A stretch of DNA of 64,000 nucleotides from Ilyonectria destructans (GCA_020740775.1 JAHEWK010000017.1:1054001-1118000); one strand, 5' to 3'; counted from the stretch's first letter, positions 54,609 to 64,000 are shown. A program made the numbers and translations. The notes: generated from the letters alone by a model not told the origin.

Positions 54609-56468
54609 ACGTACATGATAAGTGAGTCGGAAATACAAGCGAGTCGGAAAAAATCCCACACTATTAAGATAAAAACTTTAATAAAAACACAACAACACCT
54701 TAAATCAATTAAAACTAATCATTATCCTCTTCTTCAGAAGTCTCAATTATAACCTGACAGGTCCTTACATTATGACCGGCCTTTCCACAAGTTCCACAGC
54801 GCCTTTCCCTTGGCATCGCCGACCTCCCTTGACCACCACTTCTCGACGATTCAGCTACTACCTGCGCATCAATATCTCTCTGATCCATTTCATCCCTCCC
54901 CTCATCTAGAGTCATCTTCCCTCCTTTACGTACGCGGGTTCTTTTCGCTCTGCGCCGTTTGCTAAGAGTCTCATTTGCCTGTCGAAGGATCTGGACCTCA
55001 GACTTCAATAGGGCGTTCTGATGCATTATCGCCTTCGTTCCCTTTGAAAGTGACTTCAGCGCCTCAAGAATTGATGCTGGAGAGCTGCTCTGATGTCTTC
55101 TCATTCGTCTTTCGAGGTATTCAGACTGAGAGCTAGCTTCAAGTATAGTCTTTGGGGTCTTCGAGACCCAAGGGTCGGGAAGGCTGATCTCCTCCCTCAC
55201 CGGTGTTGGAGTCCGTAGCTGCACATCAAGCTTCGATATGACATTTTCTGGGTTCAAGGGAACAAGTCCGGCCCCTCTAAAACCTCCCTCAATATTACTC
55301 CTTGTCATGGCGGCTTTGTGGGCAGCGTAGAAGGCTGAGAAGAACTCGGTCTTCGAAACGTGAGTTACGGAGCATCTGATCAATTGCTCAATTGCTCGAC
55401 TATAGGCTATTTTAAGCGGCCCAAAGCACCCGACATCAAGAGGCTGAAGCAGGTGAGATGAATGAGGCGGCATACATAGCGTAATGATGTGGTTCTCTTC
55501 ACAATATTTCTCAAAGTCGACGGAGTGGTGACTTTCGTGCCCATCGAGGATCAGAAGACGATAGCGACCGGTCGATTGATTCTTTGTATGCCGATTAAAG
55601 TGCTTGAGCCACTCAAGACCTGTTTCATTATCGGTCCAGCCATTTGGAGTTGTTGCAATAGCCCAATCGCCTGGGAGGTTGCTTTCCTGGTACCAGCTAG
55701 CGAGGTGATATTGGCCTGCAACCACGATGAACGGCTGGATCGCCCAGCCTTCCGCATTGATCGCCTGAATGACCGTAACCCATTCCCGGTTTCCAGGCTG
55801 GACTGATTTCGGATTTCCACGCCTATCTGCGCCTGTGACGACCATTCCGCTTGCGATTATGCCCATCATAAAGCCGGTCTCATCAAAGTTGTAGATATCG
55901 GCTAGGTCGATACCATATTTCGCGATTGTGTTCTCCACGAGCCGGAACCAATTGCGAATAATAGTTGGATCTTCGCATTTGGCCCTCTGATAGTCATATT
56001 TACGAAAAAAACGCGTCTTGAGCTCTGGTTGTCGCCTGACGAAGTTGGAAGCCCAGCGCTTGCCGACCGGTGACGCGTCGCGGTCAGCGAGCAGTCGGTT
56101 AGCCATTTCTTCAACACCACGCAGTCGCGGGGGAAATCCTCGCGAATCCAGGTCGAGAATGAATTGAACAATGATCTGTTCCTCGAGATCGGTTAGTCGA
56201 CGCGAATTAGGGATAATATCGCCTCGAGAAGGTTTGCCATGATGTCGGTCATAGAGGGTACTAGGCGGGACTTTGTAAATCCTCGCAGTAGGGTAGACGC
56301 GTAATTTTGGATCATTTTGAAGAGCCTGAAGGGCAAGGATGATATTTGCCTCTTTTGCTCAACTGTGACATATTTGGTGGTTGAGAAATGATTGATTGAA
56401 TAAAAAGAAGGAGAGTTGAGGAATTTTTTCCGACTCGCTTGTATTTCCGACTCGCTTATCATGTACGT
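54609..56468 (-). mobile_element. pogo-3: 1860-bp pogo/Fot element inside the MULE transposase
   Basis: Terminal inverted repeats start ACGTACATGATAAG, as in pogo-2, but then carry two GAGTCGGAAA sites 17 bp apart. The two ends differ at one base in about 46. TA is duplicated (54607-54608 and 56469-56470). It interrupts the MULE coding sequence, so it is younger than the MULE, and shows none of the MULE's stop-codon damage. Confidence 0.97.
54715..56371 (-). pseudogene. pogo-3 transposase, one-base frameshift near the start
   Basis: ATG 56371 begins MSQLSK, then one extra base in an A-run (about 56355) shifts the frame. In the corrected phase the sequence reads ANIILALQALQNDPKLRVYP, TARIYKVPPSTLYDRHHGK and onward, and is open to 54715. 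From residue about 75 it closely matches pogo-2: NRLLADRDASPVGKRWASNF, IYNFDETGFMMG, ILDGHESHH, HLLQPLDVGCFGPLK and a CCHC knuckle CGTCGKAGHNVRTC. The HTH-psq domain (residues about 22-58) is much less similar. Otherwise full length (about 551). The single shift could be real or an A-run sequencing error. Confidence 0.9.
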
Positions 56469-57417
56469 TATATATAATCAGATTTATCCTCGCCGGAAAG
56501 AAATATAAATACTATACAGAAGGTTCATTAATAAGTATTAATACCAACTATATTAAGAAAAGGCATCTTATACTTATTGGTCTTATAGGTACAGTCCAGA
56601 ATAAGTACTTCGGGATATAATTTGAGGTATACCAGTAACTGCGGATGTGCAAATAGTACTACCACAACTCTACTACTTATATCAGGATCAAATTGACTTC
56701 AGAAGCCCTCAGCTTTAAGCTCTTCAGTAAGGGCATGTATGTTACTTTGACCTTTAGTAAGATTCCGTTTGCCTTATGCAATACAGTTATAGATATCTTG
56801 CTGTATGGCTATAGTAGGTAGGTTGTTATATAAGAAGGATCTAATCTCCTTGGGCGCAATACCGGCTTTGGCGAATTTCTAGATTGTAGCTTTCTGCTCG
56901 TCTAATAGCTGACAATAAGTCGGATATTCCCGTTAAGATTGACTTGGTTCGTAATTATATTGACTGAAGGAAGCATCAGGGCGATAATACAGACTCCATA
57001 CAGTCTGATATAGACTTTCCTTTGCTATAACAGAGAAGCAGCATTCCGTACGGTATGAATTCCGCGGCTAGTCCACTTCCTCCTTATAGGCAGAAGGATG
57101 CCCTCTACAGTTACAGATAAAGGTAATAACAGTTCTTTTACTTGTAGTCTTCTTAGACCTTTAGATCACAAAGGCATAACCTTATAATGCTGCCCAAGCG
57201 TTAATTACAACGCGGACTTCCTCTTGTGAGGCATATTGGCCTTCGGGGGGAAGGGCATCATCGGGGAAGACCAGGGGAGCCGCAGGGCGGGCATTAGAAG
57301 CGTCAATTGGATTCATTGTAGCAGGAGAAAGGCACAGCAAGTTGAATTGATATCGTAGAAGACGTTGATCATTGAATTGAGGGGCAATTTGCAGTCGTTA
57401 TCAAGGGCCAAAAATCA

Positions 57418-57508
57418 CTCACTATATGACCGATCTTCATTGCACGCCTAGCCGTACAAATGTCACGTGTTGGTATTTGCACGCCTAGCCGTGCAAGTAC
57501 TTATCGCC
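57418..57508 (-). repeat. MULE right terminal inverted repeat
   Basis: Inverted copy of 50640-50730; the two internal near-palindromes are kept, with one base changed in one of them. Confidence 0.9.
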
Positions 57509-57517
57509 ATTAATCAT

Positions 57518-57911
57518 CGACTTGTTAATAAGCACTCGATACAATCATTATGTTTGGTCGCCACATGATGCTGAAGACCACTGCCCTCATCGCATTGACC
57601 ATATCGTATCCAACAGAAGATGTAATGCCTCGCAAGGAAACGCCGGCGGCTCATGCCGGTCTCTCCTCCACTACAGCGCCATCGTCCGGTCCTTCTCCGC
57701 TCTCGCCACTCTCGTGGGTTGCATTTCCACATAGCCCACTCTTCGATTGGTCTCATCTTCAACAAGTGGGAAGTTCCGTAACGGGTTGTTTATTAATTTG
57801 GCCGACCATTAGTCCCACCTCCGGACCGGCCGGTCCGGCCGGTGGGGATGATCCTTCAAAGCCCCACTAGGTGATCTGCGGTGCTGTGACCTCATCAAAA
57901 TTGATGGTTGA
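57518..57911. other. Spacer, probable promoter of the DUF4267 gene
   Basis: About 390 bp. It includes the GC-rich palindromic cluster CCGGACCGGCCGGTCCGGCC (about 57821-57840), rich in CGG triplets as bound by Zn2Cys6 regulators. A plus-strand frame at 57550-57870 has no recognisable domain. Confidence 0.35.
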
Positions 57912-58523
57912 ATGCCTTTAATTCCTTGTCATTCCAATCGATTGAAAATTGTAATTAATCCTCTTCTCCAACTTCGATCTTCCCTCCTTTTATCTCCACG
58001 AAATCTTGCGAGCTTAACATTATCGGAAAGCCTTTCTCTTCCAACTTTCCATCACTTCTTCTACCGAGTCCAACATCAATTCTCCAAAGTCAACATCGCT
58101 AGGGCGTTCCCCAATCGCCTCCTCACTCATTCAATATGGCGCCTCGTCGGCCTTGGCCTCACAACCACTATCTTCGGTTTAGGCGCCCTGGCCTTATTCG
58201 CACCACCCACTGCTGCAGATTCTCTTGGCGTCACGCCCACCACCTCTGAAGGCTGCACCATAACCGAAAAATCAATGGTATTCCTCGGTATACGTGACGT
58301 GGCCGCTGCAGCAGCGCTGTTTTGGTTCTATTGTGAAGGGAAGACGAAGGAGATGGGAGTTTTGACGACGGCGTGGACTCTTGTGTGTGTGACGGATACA
58401 TGGGTTGCGATGCAGGCCCGAGAGGATGGGACAAGGGGATTTGGACATTGTGGGGGGGAGCGGCAGTCGTTGCGTTTGTGGGGCTGGGGCTGTTCCAGAC
58501 GTGAGGATGACGGATTGATGTGA
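57912..58523 (+). CDS. DUF4267-type small integral membrane protein, possible 3' frameshift
   Basis: The open frame from ATG 57912 gives 203 residues. The conserved part starts at IWRLVGLGLTTTIFGLGALA (helix 1) and ends in FAPP; helix 2 is MVFLGIRDVAAAAALFWFY and helix 3 VLTTAWTLVCVTDTWVAMQ. This three-to-four-helix pattern with IRD in helix 2 matches DUF4267 proteins, of unknown function. A fourth helix is expected and is encoded one frame over (GIWTLWGGAAVVAFVGLGLF, stop at 58502), so one base is probably missing near 58430-58440 or was misread. The true start may be downstream of 57912: the first 75 residues are not part of the family and may be leader or untranslated. Confidence 0.65.
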   Translation: MPLIPCHSNRLKIVINPLLQLRSSLLLSPRNLASLTLSESLSLPTFHHFFYRVQHQFSKVNIARAFPNRLLTHSIWRLVGLGLTTTIFGLGALALFAPPTAADSLGVTPTTSEGCTITEKSMVFLGIRDVAAAAALFWFYCEGKTKEMGVLTTAWTLVCVTDTWVAMQAREDGTRGFGHCGGERQSLRLWGWGCSRREDDGLM

Positions 58524-59208
58524 CGCTAAGGAGTTCAAGAGTATCGGTAGAAGAAGAGCAGGCAAGGCAGTTCACGTAGACTTGAGCAAATTGTGACGGT
58601 CGAGTCTAACCTGGGGGCCTGGTCTCCGACTGGGTCTTGACAACAGTGACATCTCAAGTTGAGCTGTAAACTTGACTTGAATGTTACCCGTTGGCTCATG
58701 TGAGGCGATGATCCAACCTAGCTTGAACGGGTAACTGAATCAGGCTAGGCTCTGTGCCCCTCTGAGTCCCTCTCCCCCTCCCCCTCATGACAGCAAGTGA
58801 GGCCCATGACTTGGTCAATCTTGCATCTACTTGCGTATTGTTGAACTGTAATAGGTCCTAACGTTATGTTGTCTCCGCTAACGCAGTCAGTCCACTTGTC
58901 CACCCCGGACGAACCCCGCGACTCAAGTTACCTTACTAATGAACTTAACGTACCCCCAGCTCGAGCAGTCCGGTTGCAAGGGGAGCTCTTCCACACAAAC
59001 TTTTCCAGGCCTGCCAGGTTCCCAAGCTTATCGAGGGCGCGGGAAACCCGGGGGAAATCCAACCGCTTATGTAACCGCCTTATCCACACTGTCCACGCTG
59101 CCTTGGAAATGAGGGGAAATCCGCCCGTGCCTAGCATGATAAGTTCTGCTTATCACTCGCACGTGTCGTCATCGCGCGACCAATTCCACACACCTTGACA
59201 CTGCCGGC
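58524..59208. other. Spacer, probable promoter of the Zn2Cys6 regulator
   Basis: About 685 bp. No supported gene: the frames at 58866-59198 overlap on both strands and show no domain. No clear TATA box. Confidence 0.35.
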
Positions 59209-61654
59209 ATGGACGAGCAGGTCGAGCACCAGCAAGGGATGGCAGTGGGGTATCGCCCGGTGCAGCGTATCGGTCTTGCATGCCTGGAATGTCGCCGCAA
59301 AAAGGCTCGATGCAGTGGCCACAGGCCTCAGTGTGGCCATTGCCGTCGTCTCGGTCGAGGTATTGACTCCATTGAATGAACTCCTTGCCCTTTGGGCGCC
59401 TTCCTCCCCATTTCTCCTTTTGGGCGTGGGTTTTTGCATTTGCTTCAACTCGTCCTCATCCTCATCCTCATTTTCATCTTGGCACTAATCTGGCCCGCTC
59501 GCCCGCAGAATGCCAGTATCCGCCGGCATCCAGTCGGATTTCTAATTCAACACACTCAGCTGCTGCTCCTGCCACCGCTGGCTCATCCGATAACGGCAGC
59601 AACGAAGAATCGATCTCATCCCTCTCAGAACGCCTCAGCCGTATAGAAGAACTCCTGCTCGATTTACGTGCCCAAGGTACCGGTTCCTCTCGAGACCTTG
59701 ACGTGGTGTCATCGTCGGCGTCAAGACCATCCGCAACCCCCTCGAGCCACACGGGGCATCCACAAGGGCCCCTGTCTCCCTCAGCAGCCTCAGAACCAGG
59801 CGTCGGTTCCCTCTCCTCGCGAGCGTTTCCCCCGCGTGCTGTGCTTCTGGGTTGCGTCAACGATTACTTCCGCTACTGCCACAATCAACCATACTCCTTC
59901 TTCCACGAAGCCAGCTTCCGCCAGAGTCTTGAGAGTGGTCTCTTGCCGGACCACCTCGTCCTCGCTGTCCTCGCCAGCGCCGCTCGCTTCTCCTCCGACC
60001 CCTTCTTCTGTGACCCGCACGAGAGCGCTGCGCAGTATGCAAACCGCTCTTGGAAGGCAATTGTCGTTAGCTGCCTGGCTCACAATCAGGCGGCTCATAT
60101 ACAGACGGTTCAGACCATCACCCTACTAGCTATATTCGACTTTACGGGTTGGTTATCCCTTCTCCGTGACTTTCCTCTGTTGAAGCGGCCCCTACCTCTC
60201 TTTGCTTATTTTTCACCATACTACTCCTTCCCCGCAGCGACGAGGGCTGACTCTATATCCTTTTACCTATGATTCCAGCCGGCAAAGCACGCCACGGTTC
60301 TGCCTGGGTCAAGATTGGTCTCTCGGTCCGTATAGCTCAGGATCTCAAACTCATGGTCGAAGATGAAGCTATTCTTCCAGGGCCTGAGCGGGAGGAGCGT
60401 CGCCGTGTCTTCTGGTCCATCTACCTCCTCGATCGTCTCGTCTCCTGCGGCCGTTGTCGCCCTCCCGCTGTTTTGGATGCATCCTGCCAACTTCAGCTAC
60501 CATGCGACGAGCCCACCTACCGTAACGGATGCTGGCAGTCCACCATGACGCTTGAAGAGTTCCTCTCACGGAAGCCACTTCCCGAGAGCGTCCTCCACAG
60601 CCCGCTTGCCCACGTCACCCTTATGGCGTGTTCTCTCGCCCGTGCGGCAGGCTACATGCTTCAACAGTTCAACATCCGGAACCATAACCCTCCTTGGGAT
60701 GCCAACTCGGACTTTGCCTCTATCGAGTCGGATTTGCTGTACGCAGAGACTGCCCTACTGTCCTCGAAATCGGCCGCGGAAATTGTGAGTTCCCATCGCC
60801 TCCCCGACGGATCCATCGACCAGCCTAGCGCTGGGCCTGCAATTTTCTCCAGGGCCTTGTTTCACCTATGCCATTGCATTCTCTACCATCCCTTTCTGCT
60901 TCGGCGACGAATTTCCTCTTTCTTACCTGCTGTCCCGTCATGTTTCCTCTCACGCTCGTTTGCATCAGCATGGGAACATGCCCGAGCTATGATTGAGCTT
61001 CTGCAGGAGGCTCGCCGTCTGGGCGTCGTTGTCCAGGCGTCCATCTACGGCTACTGTATGGTTATGGCTGGCTCCATCGTCGGTCTCCAATGCCATAGTG
61101 ACCAGCCCTGGAGGGCAAACCACTCGGCTCGTCTACTTTCTGAGAGCATAGAGATTGCGCAAGACATTGGCCTATACTGGAAGAATATAGCGACTATGGT
61201 ATGTCATCGAATCAAGGGCCCTCACGGCTCATCTTTTGCCTTGATCGAATTTAAGGACTCTTCAATTACAGACATTTGGTTTAGTACTAAGACTATATCA
61301 ATCCAGGCTATATTCCTACAGCGATTCTCCGACCTGCGCATAGCCTACTCTCAACTAGCATCCGAAGAACCGCAAATTATTGGCCTCAGCCAAGCTAAGG
61401 AAGATTTCATGTGGTTCCTTGTTGACTACAGCACTATATCAAACTCGACCGAGTCTGACCAGCAGGCCAGTACTAATCTGGATCAGTGGGGTGCAATGCA
61501 ATCTACGTGGTTCGATTTGTTTGGCACATTCCCTGTTGATGTAGCCCCCGATAGCGTTAACCAGATGGGGGCGCCGTCGCGTCTCAATTTTCCCGAAGCG
61601 CCATGCATCGACATGGGATCTTTATCCTCCGGGGTCCACGAAGATGTACTGTAG
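59209..61654 (+). CDS. Zn2Cys6 fungal transcription factor, complete
   Basis: ATG 59209; introns 59360-59508 (149 bp), 60148-60278 (131 bp) and 61199-61306 (108 bp, TACTAA branch); 685 residues. The binuclear zinc cluster is ACLECRRKKARCSGHRPQC then GHC and ECQYP, with the last Cys encoded just after intron 1. A Ser-rich linker and a leucine-rich segment (ISSLSERLSRIEELLLDL) likely form the dimerising coiled coil. The regulatory middle homology region follows (QTVQTITLLAIFDFT, then RIAQDLKLMVEDEA, ERRRVFWSIYLLDRLVSCGR). It binds CGG-triplet DNA as a dimer in the nucleus. It converges on the SDR gene with only 73 bp between stops. Whether it controls neighbouring genes is unknown. Confidence 0.9.
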
Positions 61655-61727
61655 CTCAGCACAAGTGCTACAAGTCTCTAGGTCACTTCAAGCACTCCGC
61701 TAGATAGAGTGTTCCATTCAACAAAGA

Positions 61728-62747
61728 TCAAAATAACATTCTCATTTTCAGCTTGTCCTTCTCGATGATCTCATCTTTCTTTTCCAAAAGCTCCTGCATA
61801 TCCCATGGGCAGCTCACGTATCTGCCACCTAACCACTCCTTACGCTCCGCGCCCAACCAAACAATTGTATCACCAGCTATCTCCGGACGATCGGGCAATA
61901 GATTCCGCATCTTCTCGGACAACTCCTTGCTCATCTGCGTTTTAATTGCCCCCGGGTTCACACAAAATGTCAAAAGCCCTTGGTCTGCATATTCGATCTG
62001 CAAAGTCTCGGTCCATCTCAGTATCGCAAGTTTCGAACTTCGATAACTTCCACTCCCAGGGCGGGCAGTCAATGCGCCTGAAGAAGAGACGTTGATCATG
62101 GTGCATAAACCGCCGGTGCTAGCCCGCGTCGAGAGTTGCACGGGAAGGAATGCGCGAACCATATTGAAGAGGCTGCGCACATTTACTTCCCACGTTCGCC
62201 AGTAAACATCTGGGTCTGAATCGAGGATTAGCTTATATGGTTCCTGGTGGGCCGCATTGTTGACGACAATGTCCAGACGTCCACTAAAGGCCTGTGACAC
62301 GATGTCGTATATGCCTTGGACGCTCTCTTGATTCGCGATATCTACCGTGCAGCTAAGCACCATAGGCTCTGGGCGTCCGGCTTGCGTCGCAGCCAACTTC
62401 AACTTCTCTACAAGATCATCTGACACGCTGTGTAGATCGACTACTGCAATGGAAGACGCTCCTGCACGAGCAAAAGCTGTAGCTGTGGCATAGCCGACTC
62501 CGTCCTCCCAAGCTGCGCCTGTGACCAGAACATGTTTGCCAGCCAAGTCTATCTTCAATGGGGAAATGAAGTCGTAGGTCGTGGAGTGATGCTTGGCTGT
62601 AAATGAGCCGCCAGAAAGCTCTCTTCTAGTGGATATTGTTGACTTGTCGCTGCCTGGGGAGATTGATGAGCCAGCAGATCCAAAGACTGAAGAAGCGCGA
62701 GAGAAATGTGGCTGTTTACGGATACAGCCGAAATTAGAAAGCCACAC
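61728..62747 (-). CDS. Short-chain dehydrogenase/reductase
   Basis: The open frame gives about 339 residues. The NAD(P)-binding region reads KHVLVTGAAWEDGVGYATA, a TG(x)nGxG variant with two extra residues. Then come VVDLHS, the NNA motif (DIVVNNAAHQEP, with Ala for the usual Gly), MINVSSSGA (catalytic Ser region), YRSSK (the YxxxK pair) and VNPGAIKTQM. The substrate cannot be inferred. The frame begins with GTG and no in-frame ATG precedes the SDR core, so the start codon is probably in a short upstream exon; ATG near 62804 with a small intron is one possibility. The first 65 residues are Ser/Arg-rich and could be a targeting sequence. Confidence 0.85.
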   Translation of the reverse strand: MWLSNFGCIRKQPHFSRASSVFGSAGSSISPGSDKSTISTRRELSGGSFTAKHHSTTYDFISPLKIDLAGKHVLVTGAAWEDGVGYATATAFARAGASSIAVVDLHSVSDDLVEKLKLAATQAGRPEPMVLSCTVDIANQESVQGIYDIVSQAFSGRLDIVVNNAAHQEPYKLILDSDPDVYWRTWEVNVRSLFNMVRAFLPVQLSTRASTGGLCTMINVSSSGALTARPGSGSYRSSKLAILRWTETLQIEYADQGLLTFCVNPGAIKTQMSKELSEKMRNLLPDRPEIAGDTIVWLGAERKEWLGGRYVSCPWDMQELLEKKDEIIEKDKLKMRMLF

Positions 62748-63174
62748 TACGTAGTAGATCCTTGGTTTTGGTCAAGGTAACCAACTTGACCAGGCAAAAG
62801 AGAACATCCTCAACTACGTATTTGCTTCAGTAGTATAGGTACCTATTAGCCTCGAAAGTTTTCACTACCTTACAAATCAAGATTCATTCCTTCTCGTATT
62901 CGGACGCGAGAATCGGCTTAGTTTACGGCATCAATCCGAGACGATCCACTGTGACCCCGCCCACTAGCATCAAACCACATTGATTGACTACCTTGACTAC
63001 CCAGTTGGGAAACCTTTATCGCCACCTATGACCGTTGACCTCCATTATCAATAGGATACCATTGGCCAGGCGCCGCAGGCGGCGGGGTCCTGGATCAGCC
63101 GGTCGGCGCCACGCGCCGCCGCTGGGGTTGGCGTGAATCAGCGACGGCTCAGCGGCGCCGTGGATACCCAACTA
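62748..63174. other. Spacer with GC-rich block at the break of the synthetase gene
   Basis: 62750-63000 holds the SDR 5' region. 63063-63170 is GC-rich, with inverted GGCGCC/GGCGGCG words. It begins exactly where the acyl-CoA synthetase coding stops, so it may be foreign to that gene. Confidence 0.35.
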
Positions 63175-63399
63175 ATCTCCCTTCTCGATTCCCAAATCGT
63201 TGAGAAGTGTCGCCGAGAGATGCGATCTCCGAGAAAAATGCCCGTATGACAGGTCGCGGGCCCCAGAGTCTGTCCGATCGGTCCACAGCATGGCACGCTG
63301 TTGTTCACCGGTATCGTTCGCATATTTGTCGACGATGTTGACCGCGAAGTTGAAGGGGACCGGGTCCTTCAGAAAGCTGGAATTTCCAGGCAAGCTCAT
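63175..63399 (-). pseudogene. Acyl-CoA synthetase (ANL superfamily), N-terminal stump
   Basis: ATG 63399 encodes 75 residues: SFLKDPVPFNFAVNIVDKYA, then AMLWTDRTDSG, DLSYGHFSRRSHLSATLLND and LGIEKGD, then TAG. This is the N-terminal subdomain of medium-chain-type acyl-CoA synthetases (the FNFA...D..A pattern and L(G)(I/V)xKGD). Full members are about 550 residues, so the AMP-binding core is lost. The break falls directly after EKGD with no intron donor, which suggests a rearrangement or insertion at 63174. The upstream region could still be an active promoter. Confidence 0.7.
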
Positions 63400-64000
63400 T
63401 GTCGCGACGTTTTTGATTGACCCTTCACCACAAGGTTCAAGTCGACCAGTTACCCTTTGCAATTGTAAAGATAGGTGGTAGAAAGTAGAGGTAACGTCAA
63501 TCTGGGGGACAAATAGTCAGCGATGAGCCGCAACATACACGTCTTCCGTATAAAAGGCAGTGCCCGAAGCTGCATGCAGCGTTCGGGCCTTGAGCTGCCA
63601 GCTGCCGGCTACCAGAGGCAAGCGCCGCCTTCGCAACAGGACCGGGGTAGCTGTTCGGGTACGGTCCGGGAGCCTGTAACTTACATATGGGATACCGGCT
63701 ACGCGGGGCATCGGCGGCGAAAGGTTGGTTGAGACGCCGCCTGTGGAGCTGTATCTTGCCCCCCCCCCCCATGTAGGTTGGGGGAGTCCAACATTTCCCC
63801 ATCCTCGGGTTCGAGCCAGACCTGGAGTTGGACCTTGGGTCACTTCGGCAACAAGACGTGGTATCCACAACCGGCAGCGGGACTGCGGCAGTGTGTCGGT
63901 ATTATTGTGTACGATTGAATGGATGACTACGCCCAACCAGTTGTGCAGCAAGTAGTGCTACAGTCAGCCCAAGCAAAACAGGAGGCAGAGTACCTGCTTG
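63400..64000. other. Upstream region of the synthetase stump and window end
   Basis: No supported gene; several overlapping frames match nothing. It contains the imperfect palindrome GCCCGAAGCTGCATGCAGC with TTCGGGC (63562-63588), a C-run at 63757-63768 and CGG-rich DNA. Confidence 0.35.

Larger units (their letters stand above)
53244..57316 (-). pseudogene. MULE transposase relic, split by pogo-3
   Basis: ATG 57316 starts NPIDASNARPAAPLVFPDD and then GYAFVI*RSKKTTSKRTVIT, FICNCRGHPSAYKEE and WSLYYRPDASFSQ, a FAR1-like N-terminal zinc domain. It continues to 56471. Beyond pogo-3 one frame (54608 leftwards) reads VALPSVILTDCYLTCINTIA, LTAMLCL*HINRAILSYYLP, IWEEFYTY*YKLVG, LERFKEHYIPDYIN*VGYLL and LHFEQYVT, the MULE core with its C-x-x-H motif. 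Stops replace Trp or Gln codons repeatedly. The C-terminal part near 53244-53630 has a short SETI repeat. RIP is the simplest explanation. Confidence 0.75.
50640..57508 (-). mobile_element. Mutator-like element (MULE), Hop-like, RIP-damaged, with two nested insertions
   Basis: 91-bp terminal inverted repeats beginning GGCGATAAGTAC(C/T)TGCACGG (50640-50730 and 57418-57508) differ at only a few bases. The 9-bp ATTAATCAT is directly repeated outside (50631-50639 and 57509-57517), the classical Mutator signature. The interior is AT-rich. A minus-strand transposase relic starts at 57316 and is interrupted by pogo-3. A hAT-type MITE lies at 52020-52942. Without these the MULE is about 4.1 kb. Confidence 0.92.

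Noticed and set aside
63497..63955. Frames of 69-144 residues near the window end
   Set aside because: Several overlap on both strands across a C-run and CGG-rich DNA, with no domain.
1..64000. Starship-type giant element (DUF3435 captain), tRNA or rRNA genes
   Set aside because: No tyrosine-recombinase captain, tRNA cloverleaf or rRNA sequence was recognised; the large mobile content is explained by hAT, pogo, MULE, piggyBac, LINE and Helitron sequences.

Overview
The window looks like a transposon-rich accessory region of a filamentous ascomycete (Pezizomycotina). This is inferred from gene content (CFEM-GPCR, Zn2Cys6 regulators, NmrA-like and short-chain dehydrogenase genes), from short introns of about 45-150 bp with CTAAC/CTAAT-like branch sites, and from AT-rich relics whose stop codons look like repeat-induced point mutation (RIP). 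Species cannot be fixed from sequence alone; a Fusarium-like sordariomycete would fit.

Layout. 1-3.4 kb: 3' part of a fungal transcription factor facing a frameshifted zinc alcohol dehydrogenase relic. 3.4-9.1 kb: a pogo/Fot-like element (pogo-1, TA target duplication) carrying a 3.5-kb hAT insertion (hAT-A, exact 8-bp duplication). 9.6-18.05 kb: a short-chain dehydrogenase cut after about 67 codons by a hAT terminus, followed by a three-level nest of hAT elements (hAT-B in hAT-C in degenerate hAT-D). 18-27.8 kb: unassigned spacer, a broken GFA-family gene, a hAT scrap, a seven-exon alpha/beta hydrolase, a piggyBac relic and a four-exon CFEM-GPCR. 28-33.1 kb: a Tad-like LINE interrupted in its RT domain by an intact pogo element (pogo-2). 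33.1-35.1 kb: a truncated hAT related to hAT-A. 35.1-50.06 kb: hAT-T termini enclosing a Helitron (Rep/helicase gene plus a divergent accessory gene), a 690-bp terminal-inverted-repeat element and a broken hAT-T transposase; the right terminus truncates an NmrA-like gene. 50.6-57.5 kb: a Mutator-like element with a 91-bp TIR and a 9-bp duplication, heavily RIP-like, containing a hAT-type MITE and a third pogo element (pogo-3). 57.9-63.4 kb: more ordinary host genes: a DUF4267 membrane protein, a complete Zn2Cys6 regulator convergent with a short-chain dehydrogenase, and an acyl-CoA synthetase stump.

Most of the window records successive transposon invasions, and the exact target duplications allow several events to be ordered. 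The most interesting pattern is in the three pogo-like elements. Their inverted repeats share one layout, two copies of a short site 17 bp apart, but each element uses a different site. In pogo-2 and pogo-3, which are otherwise closely similar, divergence is concentrated both in that site and in the N-terminal helix-turn-helix of the transposase. The Helitron with its AT-hook-bearing N-terminus and divergent accessory gene, and the 40-kb segment bounded by inverted copies of one hAT end with a different host-gene stump on each side, are the other main points.
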